Assembly (NCBI GenBank): GCA_963514095.1
Contig: OY741276.1
Coordinates: forward strand, 17,377,459-17,441,458
Length of the DNA: 64,000 bases
Source: Eutrigla gurnardus
Taxonomy: Eukaryota > Chordata > Actinopteri > Perciformes > Triglidae
Direction: 5' to 3'
This document shows positions 22,164 through 34,800 of this stretch, in pieces. The position numbers and the translations under genes are program-made. The notes beneath the pieces are model-generated. The model had not been told where the DNA came from. It did no database searches and saw only the letters and a program-made list of their open reading frames with translations. Position 1 is the first letter of the stretch. Each line of letters starts with the position of its first letter.

Positions 22164-22554
22164 CAGCTTGGCCTCACATTTTGTAAACACTGCTGAATTT
22201 TTTATCTGCTTCGGGGTCATTTCTAACGAGTTTACACCAGTGAGTCAGGGAAAACAGGGCTTGACTTACAGTCGGTGACCACAGGGTTACATACTTTTAA
22301 AATACAGTTACAGGGAAAACATACTCACATGATTTACACGGATCACACAAACTGATTTTATATCAAAACACTACAACAACAAAAACCACACACAAGTAAA
22401 AATGCAGAATATTCTCCGGTTTTCCAAAATGATCTTCTTTCGTTTGTTTTATTCACTCTAAACTAATGTTTTAAACTTGTTTTTCTTTTTTGTTTTGTTG
22501 TTTGTTTGTTTGTTTGTTTGTTTGCTAGTTTTGTTCTGTTCTCTTTTGTTTTAC

Positions 22555-22609
22555 TTTAGTTGGTTTTGTAAAGTGTCTTTGAGTACCTGCAAAAGCGCTA
22601 TATAAAACC

Positions 22610-22662
<53 letters not shown>
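22555..22662 (+). mobile_element. LINE 3' tail with (ATT)n
   Basis: The words GTAAAGTGTCTTTGAGTACC and AAAAGCGCTATATAAA followed directly by about 17 ATT units are the characteristic 3' end of fish L2-like LINEs. A TTTG microsatellite lies just upstream at about 22498-22524. Confidence 0.7.
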
Positions 22663-22663
<1 letters not shown>

Positions 22664-22665
<2 letters not shown>

Positions 22666-24120
22666 AATTAAACACCTTTATGTTTTGGACCGTCGGTCAG
22701 ACAAAACAAAACATTTGAGGGGCGTCAGTTTGGAATCTTGTGATTAGCAGTTTTCTCTATTTTCTGACATTTTATAAACTATCAATCAATTGAAAACAGT
22801 AAGTCAACAGAATAATCCTCATAGTTCTGCAATCTGTAAACACTCTGAACACTTATTATCTACAAATCTGCAGAGCAGCACATTGTGCAGCTGTGGGGAA
22901 ACAGTGTGTTCTGAGATTTTCTAAACAGGAAACAGACGCCAGCGGAGAGTGATTCCAGTACTCGTCTGATTCTGGGTCAGAGGTCGGCGGTTTCTGTCCT
23001 CGCCTGCTCTCCTGAGCTGATACACTGAGGGACGAGCCTGGTCTCCTTTTTTCCTCTTAGTTCCAATACTGTTTAGCAATCCTGATTATTTTGGTGCTAG
23101 CTGCCAAGTGTTGGAGACGTCCCACTTCTCTTGAATATAATGGAACTATACAGCACTTGGCTTGTGACGCTCAAAGAGATGCATACACATCTCAGAAATC
23201 ATGACAAATCAGTTACTCAAGCTCATCCACATATGTTGTTGTGAGCAGTTTCATGTAGGAGCCATTGTACCACACTGATCATGTGCTAAGGCTAAGTAAT
23301 TCCAAGAAAATTACAATGACATAGATAGTCAGTGGTGTCTATATATTTTTCCCCTATTAAAGGTTTTTATGTGGAACTTTTCCTTATCTGATGTGAGGGT
23401 CCAGGAACAGGAACACTGTGTGTTGTATAGATTTTAAAGCCATCTGAGGCCAATTTGTAATTTTGTGCAATATAAATGAATTGAATGTGAATGACTGGAT
23501 ATTAAATGTTCATTTCTGTTGTGTTCCCTATGGTGGTAATATTTGTTCTCTGTACTGAAGTCTGACGTCATATGACATGCTGAGCTATGTTTAGGCCGTG
23601 AATACTGATGTACTCAACAGATCCTGAGACAAACTGTTTCTGCTGAATGTTCTTTACACAACGTAGATCTCCTGATTGTGAAGCACATGAAAAAGTATTT
23701 TAAGTAAAATATTAAAATAAATAAAATAACAGTAATCCCCTCTCACACAAGACACTTTTATAAGACAGCCTATCCTTTTTTAATATAATTTGTAGCTCCT
23801 ATTTTAAATGATTTGTTTTTTACAGTAGTACATGCAGCAGTCATGTTGTCAAATGTAAACTACTGTAATTAACTAATATCACGTTTTACAGATATGTTTG
23901 AACTTTTGCATTCCAAGATGAAGTTGGGGGGAAAAACTTAACTAAAGAAATCACTTTATTTCATTACATTCTACGTTCAGGCTTTCATGGAGAGTACACA
24001 GAATTAATTTACAACAGCATTTTTAAGCGCCAGCTGGATAAATTAAAGACTACAATATCTCCCAAATCCAATGTCCTGCAGGTGCTTTTCTGTCACTAAC
24101 ACTGAGGCCAGGTCATTACT
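22664..24120. other. gstt1-tRNA spacer with diverged repeats
   Basis: No coding exon seen. Around 23050-23290 is sequence resembling dispersed teleost repeats (GCTAGCTGCCAAGTGTTGGAG; TGAGCAGTTTCATGTAGGAG). At about 23395-23495, TTTGTAATTTTGTGCAATAT and AATGAATTGAATG look like another decayed LINE tail. The remainder is AT-rich with nothing recognised. Confidence 0.45.
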
Positions 24121-24126
24121 GCATAT

Positions 24127-24198
24127 GGGGGTATAGCTCAGTGGTAGAGCATTTGACTGCAGATCAAGAGGTCTCTGTTTCAAGTCCAGATGCCCCCT
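24127..24198 (+). tRNA. tRNA-Cys (GCA), possibly impaired copy
   Basis: Cloverleaf with a 7-bp acceptor stem (GGGGGTA / TGCCCCC), A box TAGCTCAGTGG, anticodon GCA in CTGCAGA, and discriminator T. The T arm reads TCTGT TTCAAGT CCAGA: the pair closing the loop is mismatched, and the B box is GTTTCAAGTCC instead of GGTTCAAGTCC. This copy may be weakly transcribed or a pseudogene. No run of four T follows within about 60 bp. Confidence 0.8.
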
Positions 24199-24570
24199 CA
24201 AAGCTGACTTACACTACTACTACTTCTTTGTAAGCTTCAATACATGTGGATCCCGCATATAGATCTAACAATGCACGCATAAATTGCTGACACTTTCAGT
24301 ACAGGGTGTTCTGTTTGGTCTTTGGGTGTGTTAATGTGACCACATCCATCTTAGACAATAGAGGATTGAAGTATATGGTCAATGAGCTTCAGACTATAAA
24401 TTACATCCCAATTCAGGTAATTTTAACAGGTTTTAATCAGAGGTTTATGATGGAGGATTACGCAATCAGTATGTTTTTCATCCACGCCTATAATTGAGGT
24501 ATGTTTACGTTGCAGACATCCAGGTTGTGTTTGAGGACACAACAAAGACACACCACTGCTGTCAGCGTGT

Positions 24571-24642
24571 GGGGGTATAGCTCAGCGGTAGAGCATTTGA
24601 CTGCAGATCAAGAGGTCTCCGGTTCGAGTCCGGATGCCCCCT
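24571..24642 (+). tRNA. tRNA-Cys (GCA)
   Basis: 72-nt cloverleaf with intact acceptor stem, anticodon GCA, perfect T stem (TCCGG / CCGGA) and consensus B box GGTTCGAGTCC. It lies 444 bp from the first copy. The 3' flank ATAAGCTTCAAAGCATG resembles GTAAGCTTCAATACATG after the first copy, so the cluster arose by tandem duplication. No T4 terminator immediately downstream. Confidence 0.95.
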
Positions 24643-25070
24643 CAATGAGACTTATTCTACTTAACACCACAGTGTCTAAATGAATGTTTATAAGCTTCAA
24701 AGCATGTTATATCCTGTAGCATGAATTAGTCCCAGGAAGCTTCGGTACATGATGTATGTATGTATGTATCATACGTCACGTACTTCGGTAAACCCTCTGA
24801 CTCAAACAGTTGTCCTGTTTTACCACAAACACACGCAGAACAGAAATTCTGGAGTGCTAGTTTTACCCAAACATTTTAGGCAGTGCACTTGTTATTAGTT
24901 GTACCATGCTAGTTGGTTTAGCCCAGTCAGCCGGGTTAATTAAGCCCATTGGACCAGAAAACTGTGTATAAAACACTGACTGTGGAGAAGAACCTCATAG
25001 TAGAACCTCATGTGGATGAGGACATCATATAACAGTCCATGTTGTGTTTGAAGAAACAATAATGAAGTGT

Positions 25071-25142
25071 GGGGGTATAGCTCAGTGGTAGAGCATTTGA
25101 CTGCAGATCAAGAGGTCTCTGGTTCAAATCCAGATGCCCCCT
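25071..25142 (+). tRNA. tRNA-Cys (GCA)
   Basis: 72-nt cloverleaf, anticodon GCA, T stem TCTGG / CCAGA, consensus B box GGTTCAAATCC. Exactly 500 bp after the second copy. The first TTTT downstream is about 75 bp away (near 25219). Confidence 0.95.
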
Positions 25143-25629
25143 AACTCTGAATTATATCTCAAACAGCACTGCCAGTTGATGTCTTACTTCTTGCAGGGCC
25201 CTCTCAAAGTAAGGAACCCTGTTTTAGTCTCACAGGACGTTGTTTTCCTTCAAAAGGAAACGGCTCGATCCATGCCTCCACACTCACCCTGTTGTCGGAG
25301 GACATTTACCGATGAACATTGTGAAGCAACAATCAAACATCAGAGGTGAAGATCAGCATGAAAAATGTCCCTGCAGATTGCTGACTGTCAATGTAACTGT
25401 GTGCTAGACTTGTGCACTAACTGACAACTCACATCCTCATCTGTCCATGTTGTGCAGTTCCTCCTCGTCACCAGCAGAGGTCAATATAGGTCTTCTCAGC
25501 TTCTGAAGTTCAAGTCGGCTCATGTTGGAGCTACTGCAGTGGGAGGTTTGGTTACCATGGAGACGACAGACGCAGTAACTCTCTCACCTCCACCTGGAAT
25601 GTAAGAGAAAGAGGACACGGTCGGCTAGG

Positions 25630-25810
25630 TATATATATATATATAGTATATGTATATATTATATACATACATACATATATATATACTTTCAAATTATATT
25701 TAATAATATATAATGTTTATATGATAAATAATGCAATCTAATGTTTTTCGGCGTCTATCATGGATAAGTTCTGTCTCTCTTAACAAGGTTTGGGAAGGTT
25801 TTGTTGCTAC

Positions 25811-25848
<38 letters not shown>
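25630..25848. repeat. two AT-rich microsatellite patches
   Basis: TATATA and ATACATACAT runs at 25630-25685 and a pure AT run at about 25812-25848. Confidence 0.85.
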
Positions 25849-25851
<3 letters not shown>

Positions 25852-26853
25852 TCAATTAAAGTCTCTCAAGCTAGCATCCTTTGGTAAATGGGTCCAAAAG
25901 CCGTAGCACAACCACTTCCTTCCTGTTTTGATGACGACAGGTGGATATTTGTGTTTTTTAATTATAATGTACAATATATTTGTTCAGTATGTATCTTTTT
26001 ATGGTCTTTTTTCCCTCCTACTCATGCAACATTAGAGCTCAGCGCCTAAAGCCACTATAACCCTGTAAATCCCTTCATAAAAGTAACCTTTAATTAAATT
26101 GTTTCTGGACCAGCTGCAGGAATCTCATATTAATGCCAGAGTTAACGTGAGCTTACCGTCCCTGAAGCAAAAGATTTTAACCAGGCTGCCAATCAAAACT
26201 CTCAAGCTTCTTTTGATCACAGAAACAGCTCGTTTGCTGACGTCAACTCTTGATTGCACCACAGAGGATGCTGAGGCTTTACATCCTAAAAGGCAAACTA
26301 AGATTAGCAGCAGCACATCGTCTGGCTCCGATTTGATTTCCCTTCTTTTTGCTGTCGCCCCTTTGGCCCTTTTGTTGTGGCGAGGCCTGCCAGGGGTCAG
26401 CCGGGGTCACGCCAGGAGGAGAGAACGAGGGTTAATGCCTTCAAACCCACTAATAACCCCCACTGGGTCGCCATTACCCCCTCCAGGTCCATGTTTCACT
26501 ACCTCTCCCCACACAGCCAGAGGAGGCAGGCAGCTGGATGCCGGTCGCTTCCATCCATCTGCTTCCGTCTGGTTTGCATTAAATGGACACATGTGGTCTT
26601 TGTTTTGAGAAGTGCGGCTGACATGAACCCCATAACTAGTCGTGTGAAAAATTGATTTTTCAGGCAGCGGATTTAGGCTAAACCTGGTTCAGGGTTTCAT
26701 TTAAACAGGAGGTATCGTAATGACAGGAAGAAGGATATGACTGAAGCCTGCTTATGGGCAGAGTAGCACCGTGAGTAGAGCGGTCCAATCAGTGGGAGGA
26801 ACTTAGATATGAATCTACTGCCACACATAGCGTATGTTTAATGTTTAAGCCTA

Positions 26854-26858
<5 letters not shown>

Positions 26859-26902
<44 letters not shown>
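26859..26902. repeat. (AT)n microsatellite
   Basis: About 22 uninterrupted AT units. Confidence 0.95.
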
Positions 26903-26907
<5 letters not shown>

Positions 26908-28225
26908 ACCAGGACAACAAAGACAACTTTTTCTGTCCATGACTGAGATCAATACTGCAGGCTCCCACACAATGGCTCAGTGTTGTGTTCAGGGACACAT
27001 GGCCGTTGATGGACACATTGGCTGTGGCAGCGAAACAAACCTGTGACCTTTTTTATGACTGGACGGTCTCTTTAAATCACCAGACCACCCTGCAACTCCA
27101 AACAGCCACTGGATACTTTAATAAAGTCTCCTGATAATCCATATTTCTACAGATCTCAATAAAAACAAAATCACAACAATGGAAATTTGGGAGGCTGTGA
27201 CTTAAAAAGAGCAGAGTGCTGAAAGAAATTGTGATTGAACACTCTTTTCGGGTTGTCTTTGGTCAAAGGTATTTTGATTTGATTATGTCCATATCACCCA
27301 GTCCTCTTTATATAGTAGCAGACATTATTGCTATCCCTCTAATCTCAGACTACTGTGTTTTCAGGCGCTTCATCGGGATCAACCCGGAGAGAGGCCAGCC
27401 GGGGAAAGATTATCTCCAAGAAAACAGGAAAAGTTGTGTCCAATCCCCATGTGTCCACATTTCTGAAGAATCTAATGGACTTTCAGTGGAATTGCAGTCA
27501 CTGTTTTGGCCCATTTTTTGTTTACAGTTATGTATGTGTTCTCGTTCCATTGACTAAATATGTTATATTGCACTTAAAAAACTGCAGAAAAGCGTGTGCA
27601 GCTACAGTTTTTTCTTATTCATTTTTATTCTATATTTTATTATTTTTTTAAGTTTAAGCACACCTCAGAGTTTCAATGCAAGCACTTTAAATAACTTAAC
27701 TGAAAATCAGTGTTCCATTGCAGATAGTTTTGTATGTATTATGTATTTAGGACCTTGAGAGCCACAAGCCGATTCAGCTCCATGGTATCTCTTGTCTCCA
27801 AAACTAAGGAGATTAAAATAATTTTAAAATAAAGGTTATATAACTGATGTTTTTTAAGTCTCTTCTTGTACACATTTTTAATGGCTGTATTTTAATGAAC
27901 TTACTCATTCAGTATACGGTATATTAAAATTGCTAAACGAGGTTACAGTGAAGACAGCGCTTAATTCATAGTAATTGGCTTTCAGACAGTAATATGCTCT
28001 ATTTACAAAAATGACTGCATTGTATTATATATGGGATTATGGTGAAATGCAATTAATGAAGAAAAAAAAAACAATATTGCCACTTCCTAGAACTAGTATA
28101 CTGTGAACTCATACAGCACTATACTGTTTTAGTCTACTGTACAAATCAAGGAGATACAGGATTGTACTGTAATTCAGTATGTGGTTTTATCACAGTAACA
28201 TACTGTAAAGTAGATAACAGGTGAA

Positions 28226-28288
28226 CTGTAAAATTAACAGTAGAATGCTGGCAACCCTGCTGCCAGTATTTTACTGTTAATTTACAAG
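28226..28288. repeat. foldback element, ACTGTAAAATTAACAGTA type
   Basis: The arm 28226-28253 (CTGTAAAATTAACAGTAG...) pairs with 28261-28288 with about two mismatches and one gap, leaving a 7-nt loop. CTGTAAA-type words continue on both sides (about 28080-28310), and ACAGTGTA at the right edge is typical of a teleost MITE ending in that motif. Confidence 0.65.
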
Positions 28289-28667
28289 ACAATCGTTTAC
28301 AGTGTACACTGTGCACTTTTGTTGTGCCAAAAAAAAAATAATAATAAGGTAAGATAATCTGCACACATGATACACAGATTCCATTCATGTCGGACCAACA
28401 GCTGCTGCTTCAGGACCAGAAGGTCCAGGCCTTAAAACATTTTTCATTGTTTTAATTTAATTTTTCAACAATAAGTCATGAATGTTCCCATTTGAATGTT
28501 AACAGTGGCTCCCCCTGTAGACTCTGATATAATTTAATCATGGACCAGCATCGCAAACCCATTTAACCATTATTTTTTGGAATGGGTGTGCGCTTTAATT
28601 GCTTTTTAAATTACATCCTTCTACATCAATCAGCATGTTATGTTTTCAGCATCTCGGTGTCACTTAC

Positions 28668-28786
28668 GCAGATTCCCATGTATTTATTGTACTTGGCAAT
28701 GACTAGGATCCTGATTTCGGCGTATTTCTTTTGTAATTGAGAGCTGCTGTCACATGTTGGACCGCTGCCTCCTCTTGTAAAAAGAA
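28668..28786 (-). other. candidate orphan coding exon, unrecognised
   Basis: Minus strand: TTTTCCTCCTCAG acceptor, 119 bp, then TGC followed by GTAAGTG. The only open frame (two bases of a split codon first) reads LFTRGGSGPTCDSSSQLQKK and then YAEIRILVIAKYNKYMGIC. A hydrophobic ILVIAKYNKY stretch after KKYAE is loosely like the start of an ADAM-type metalloprotease domain, but this is a weak impression. No partner exon was found. Confidence 0.25.
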
Positions 28787-29454
28787 CTGAGGAGGAAAAT
28801 GTATTGGGACCATCTGTGGGGAACATGAGATAGCTTGTTTATATGATTCACGTGAAGACAATGGCCGGCGCAGGTTACGTTTAGAGTTACAAGAGCAGTT
28901 CGAAGTCTGCTGACTGAAGAGAAAAAAAGACTTTGTGGAGTCAAATAACAGACCTGTTGGAGATCAAAAACTCTCTCAAACACAATAAAAGTATATCGGG
29001 CATGATCGAGTTTAACTAGCAAACCTTTCTCAGATGCCCGATGCGAGCAAAAACGATCTTGCTGGTGGAGTTTGATCTGATTGGTTGGAGATGAAAACAA
29101 AAACAAAACAATGATGAAAGATAAATGACAACTTCAACGGCACTTTATTCCTGAGATGATTCAAACATAGCCAAGTTGTTTTGTTTCAGTTTTGAATAGT
29201 GAAACAGTGCAAACAATGGCGAAAAGTGAAAACGCTGAAGGTCAGGATGACATCATCGATGGCGTTTGCACTTGTGGGAAACCGTATAAGTCCAGGGCTA
29301 GTATTTTGAACGGTAAGAACAGAAGCAGTGATATATATGCTTTCACTGTCAATGTGGAGACAAAAAGCAGATTTTACCAAATTAATAGATAAATAAAAGT
29401 ACTTTGCACTCTGCTCGCATTGAATATATTATTTTCATGGATTCTTTTCTGCTC

Positions 29455-29625
29455 TCTCTACTCTCGTCCGTCTGTAATTTTGCCTTCAGAGCAATGCATG
29501 ATGGTCAATAATGCTTGGTTAGTGACCATCAGTTATACGCTACTTTTCAAGAAAAAAAAATCCACTACATAGGGTATAATGATTCCCAGTATTCAGACAA
29601 AACAACATCGAGAGCTCACTTTGGT
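29455..29625 (+). repeat. interspersed repeat, copy A
   Basis: Shares CTTCAG-GCAATGCATGATGGT, GCTTGGTTAGTGACC, CAGTT-ACGCTACTTT and ACTA-ATAGGGTA words in order with 41545-41690. Family not recognised. Confidence 0.7.
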
Positions 29626-31713
29626 GAGTACTGAGTGAATCAGACTATTGCCCTCTGCAAGGAAGCAAATAAGGTTGAACCATTCCTTTAAGCGTCAGTT
29701 CTTCATTATAGCAGTTATGTGTTTTCGGACATTGTCACGAAAATATGAGTCTGTGTACAATGTTAAAACAGGAACATGGCGTAATTCATGATTATTACCG
29801 TTATTACATGTTACTGAGTTACTATCTTGTGTCACAACAACTTAAATAATAGGGTGAAGATGTGTAACCAATCCAGTGAGCTTTAACCCTAATTTACCTC
29901 CGTACGTAACACATCTGCATCCAGTAACATTAATTATAGTCCAGAAATTACAAGTGTCACTGTCTCATGAAGCCTTTCCCTTTTCTCTCTCATTACTCTC
30001 CAGAGAAGGTAATGGGCCTGATGTGGTGCAGAGCTGGCAATTGCTCGTCAGGCAATGAGATTTTATTACAGCCTTTTTATTTCATATCCTTAAGAAACCT
30101 GACAGCCATTACACCGGAAAGCTCTGCTAAATTCTTTACTGCTATTAGTGGTTGTAATTATAGAAATGATCTTAAACTGACTCACAGAGGGTTTTTTCCT
30201 GCACAAAGGGACGGAGGTGGGTCAGAAACCTCCAGTGGGTCCAACTGTGGAGCATTTTATGTTACAGCTGCAAAAATAAATCAACACATATTTAAAAAAA
30301 AGTACACTTCACACAAACTTTGATGTCAGTTCACATGGTAAGGGTTCCTTTGTTTATCTGCATTGTGGGAAGCAGCCCAGTCTCACAGCCGGTTGTAAAA
30401 TAAATGCAATGTAATGGCTTCACACAAGTTGTCCGTTTTGTTGGTGTTGGTCAGCACTAAAGCAATGCCAATGGTAAGACAATTATGATCTTTTTCATGG
30501 TGGACACATTAAACACATCTTTGTGACTATAACATCCAGAGCTGGTGATGTATATTACATATGGAGAAAGACTAGGAAGGTGGACGGGTCCAACAACACA
30601 GGACTTTCAACCACAAGACTGATGGACACTGAGAGTCCTAAAGTGTTTTCCCTAAACCTGCAAGGTTTTGTTGTCTAAAACTAGCATTGGTATGTAGCGT
30701 AAAGTTGTCCCGACTGACAGAATAAGAAGTCACGGCGAGAAACACAAAAGAACATTGAATACATTTTGTGAGAACAACTGTTTTGTAGGTGATGCATTTC
30801 TAGCGAGGCTAGTCATGTTGCATTTTGGGTAATGGAGCTGGGTTTTGACAAGGAAGGAGAAGATGGGGTGTAAAAAAAAACTCTGTCATTGGGTCTGCTG
30901 CATCAATTGAATTGTGTTTTTAAAACGGTTTAAAATATGATTGATATCAACTGTTAGCAGCATCTAGATTATTTCTTAAAAAGACAAACTTCATGTCTTC
31001 TGTAGTTAGTTCGGGAATTTGGAAGTTTTCTGTATCAGAATCAAATATTCTAAACGTTCATTGGTATTTTTTGTATATTTCAATCAAAACGCAGTGATTT
31101 CTAATTTTTCAGATAGTTTTAAGTATGAAGTATACATCATAGCCTATGCTTAAACTGTTTTGGAGATACTTTTGCTTCAGAGAATAATAAAATGTTCAAA
31201 TTAAAACCTTGAGAATTTATTTGGTGTGTCGTGACTTTATATCTCTGTTAACCTGCCTTTGAAAACAAACATTCCTTTAATTCACACATCTGCACCGTTT
31301 AACACCGACTATATTTTTCTCCTCACAAAAAGGACTCAAATAGACTTTAGAGTGTTTTGTGGTTGTCTGGTTGTTTTTACGTAGCTGATTGTGTTCTTGT
31401 AATACTATTATAATAATAATAATCCTATCATATGTCCATAGGTGCTGCTGAGTTCCTGCCTCTGTCATTGTGATTGCGTGGATTTTATATTAAATAACTT
31501 CGTGATGGGTTCCTCGTGTTTGATGAAATAAGAACCGCAGGTGGGTGAAAAACGCAAAGCCAGCATCATCTGTTTTGAGTTGACGTGCACGCGGCGGAGA
31601 AAGGGTTAAGAGTCACATGGGAGCGGGTGGTATTATCAGCCCTGGGCTGTAAAAAAAAAAGTGTATGTGGAGAAGAAAAAAAAAACCTTAAGGAGAACAA
31701 AGAAATCAGAGTC

Positions 31714-31721
31714 TATTTAAA
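31714..31721 (+). promoter_or_regulatory. TATA-like box of mmp11
   Basis: TATTTAAA 133-140 bp upstream of the mmp11 ATG, followed by GC-rich sequence and a CACCAC-rich leader; suitably placed for a start site near 31745. Confidence 0.4.
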
Positions 31722-31853
31722 GAGAAGGAGACCCCGCAGCCTTGTGACTCCCGGCTTTTTTGCGCTCCGCTCACAGCTGCGCCAAACCCAGCCTGCGCTC
31801 GTGCACCACCAACACCACCACCACCACCAGCGCGGCTCGCGACGGCGGCGAGG

Positions 31854-34800
31854 ATGCGGACTTCTCTGCTCGCGTGCTGCTGCGTCTTCGCGCTGCAATG
31901 CCTCCCGAGCACGTTTTGTCTTCCAGTGCGGAGATCCAGCAGGTACAAAGTGGCACCGGTGAGTTTTGGCTCCTGCTTTCTTGTCGCGAACGTGGAAACG
32001 AGGAGAACGTTTCGCTGCAGAAGTTTGGAAGAAGTGCTTTTGATTGTTTTGGGTGCAGAAGCGAGTCGTGATTTACTCTTTATGCGTTTAAAAGGAATCT
32101 GCAGTGTTGACTTTCTTCATTCTTCCTCCTGCTGCAAGTGACTCCCCCACCCCCTGAACACACACACACACGCTCACACACTTACACACACGTGCACGAT
32201 ATTTTTCTTGTGCAGGCTGAAGAGCAGAACGACTCTTTGTACCAAAGTAAATGCAGTCCACATTCTTTATGAATATTTTCTTTTCGGTTTAAGTATCACT
32301 TTTCTGCAGCTGCATGTGCCCCCCCGCGCGCGCGCGCACGCACACATGCACGTCCCATCTTCCGAATCATCAATAACACATATTGTTGTATTTAAGAAAA
32401 TGCTGTTTCTATGCAGGCACAGGAGCTGTCACTGTAATTAGTCCGAGAGCTGCTCTTACTCCGATGAAATGACTATCATCACTACTTTATTTTTTTGTCT
32501 GCTCAGCAGCACTGGGAGCACCTTGTGCTCTCCGTGCACGCAGGGTGACAGCAGTGTTTTGGTTTTGCCTCAGTGCAGTCAGCTCAGATCCCCCGGAGGG
32601 GGCAGAGCAGAGAAAATAAAGGTTGCAGAGTTCCCCTTGTCTGCGGGGCAGGAAGCAGTAATAACAGGTCTTAGAGGCATTTTGACAACAACACCATAAA
32701 AGAGAGGGGTCCTCCATATGGACCCGTCATGGCGGCGTCAGTGGCACGCATACAAGGAGTCACAGTCGCGTGTCTTTTTACATACTTATCTGACAGCGTT
32801 AAGCTAATAAATCAATCTAATAAATCTGCTCCGGTTTTGTATCATATTAACCGCACAGCCTGGCAGACATCCTCTCTCCTCCTGCATCTAACTTTTATTT
32901 ATAGAGTCAGCTACTTTAGCACGCATGTTTTTTCCTACAGGAATGCACTGTTTACAGGTACACCGAAAAAATAAGGAATTTATCACAGCAAAGAGGCAGC
33001 TCGGATAAGCAGAGTCAGAGAAGAATGTAGCGGTTGCTGAGAGTAGTGCTGGTGGTTTCAGAGGAGGGTGGAAGTTGTTGATGTGTGCAGTAATGAGTTT
33101 CGGTATGTTCCTGAAGCATCGGCTGAACGCTAAGTGATGAGAGCATGCACGTATTGTTGTATACGTTGTTGCTCCGTTGAGCTTTGTTGAACTCTGTTTG
33201 TGAAATAGTCACACAATTGAAATAATAATACTGATTCGTGAACATCATGATCACCATGTCGCTCAGCAGAAATTTCAAACTAATAGTTTGTAGCCCGCAC
33301 TACAATTTTTTCATTTCTGTCAGTTGGGTTTAGGCAACAATCAAGCATTAGATTCAGGCAACTAAAACATCGGGTTTAAGCAACCAAGCAAACGTCAGGA
33401 TTAAGCAACAAAACAAACATTTTAAGCATTTTTTAATGCTCCTCAAAATGAATGCAATAAATATTTAGCTTGGAAAGACGTTGAAAGGTGGCATCTCTTT
33501 CCGATTATTCACTAAGATTGGTCAGGATCCATTCTTTCAGCCAAGCCAGCATGAATTTATGACTGTTTGAATACACCTCCTTCCAAACCTCGGTGTCAAA
33601 AGATAGATTTGAGATTGATTAACAGAAGTTATGCTCATTTTCCCTGACTTTAACCTAATCTTTGTTTATAGTCTTGGAGATAATTTGACTTCTTTAGAAC
33701 TCCAAATGTTATCCAAATAAAACAAGGAAAAAAACACTCTTGATGAGACATGTAAGTGTTTAGGGTTACAAGGATTCATTTGGGTCATAAACCTAATCTG
33801 ACAAAGTGAATATCTCACTGGGCAAGAACATTGCGTGGTCTGATCTTGGCAACAGGTAACGTTCTCCCTTTGGCTTGTTTTACTACTATCCACGGTACTG
33901 TTTTTCTCACACTTGAAATGTTTTTCCACAGTTTAAGCCACAATAATCAGAAGTCCGGCCATTGTAGTGTCTTTGTCAATGGCTTGATTACCTGTCAAGT
34001 TTAAAACCAAGTTTCTGCACATTATCAGAACCGTGCTGCACCTGTGATGACAACGTTGTTATGTGTGCTGGTCTTTTCACTTGAAACTCTTATCTGTAGT
34101 TTTATCAATTTGTTCCCTCCATTGTTGACAAAAGAGTGAGTGATTAGACAGGCCCAGACCAGCCTCAGAGTCTGTGGCATTCAGGGTTTTTTCTCTCTAG
34201 AGTGAGGGGGGGGGCTAACTACTAACTGTTTTTGTCAATAAACCCTGAGTCCCTTCCTCGCCGCTCCTTTCTGTTTTGCCCCATCATGTTGATGTCTGGG
34301 CGACGCGATTGGTTGGGGAACCGTGAGAGCAAAGGTGACATCAGAGCCGCGATGAGTTCCCATGGAGTAGATCTAGGTCACAGCTAGTTCTAGATCAACA
34401 CAACAGTGAGGGGGGGTAAAAGGAGCTCATACAGTTAATAGTATGCACTCGTTAGGCGGCGGGAGAAGCCCCCGGCCTCGTTCTGAATCCTTCACTAACA
34501 ACATCACATTTCTCGCTATAAAATGAAAGTTAGCTTAGTTTAGTTTATCTAGCGGACAGCTGGCTAGTTAGCTAGCTTGCGTCTTCTGTCATTCCTTAAT
34601 GCTACACTGGTTCCAGAAAATACGCTGATCATCAGGCTGGTGAAGAGCTGGGTCTAACTCGCCCTCCACCTCACTCCCCGTCGCTCCAGAGAAGGACAAG
34701 CTAACTATCTACTTAGAATCTTACAATCACCAGGCCCAAAAGCATCCCTGCTTTCTGGTCTATTTGACTCTAAATGGGAACATTATGAATTATATGAACA

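Larger units (their letters stand above)
25143..31700. other. intergenic stretch between tRNA cluster and mmp11
   Basis: About 6.5 kb with AT microsatellites (25630-25685, 25812-25848, 26859-26902), a foldback element, one half of a repeat pair and a possible orphan exon, listed separately. The 26300-26560 and 29930-30250 segments are non-repetitive and of higher GC than their surroundings; they could be conserved mmp11 enhancers, which only alignment could show. No complete gene is visible. Confidence 0.45.

Noticed and set aside
22500..22530. TTTG repeat as a separate element
   Set aside because: Short simple repeat preceding the LINE tail; mentioned there only.
26099..26608. 169-codon plus-strand open frame
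   Set aside because: Proline- and serine-rich low-complexity translation with no splice context or family resemblance; overlaps other open frames in a GC-rich patch. Treated as non-coding, possibly conserved non-coding sequence.
27355..27480. Possible exon after TTTTCAG reading ASSGSTRREASRGKIISKKT
   Set aside because: Acceptor-like site but no good donor at the end and no family match; surrounding sequence looks like a dispersed repeat.
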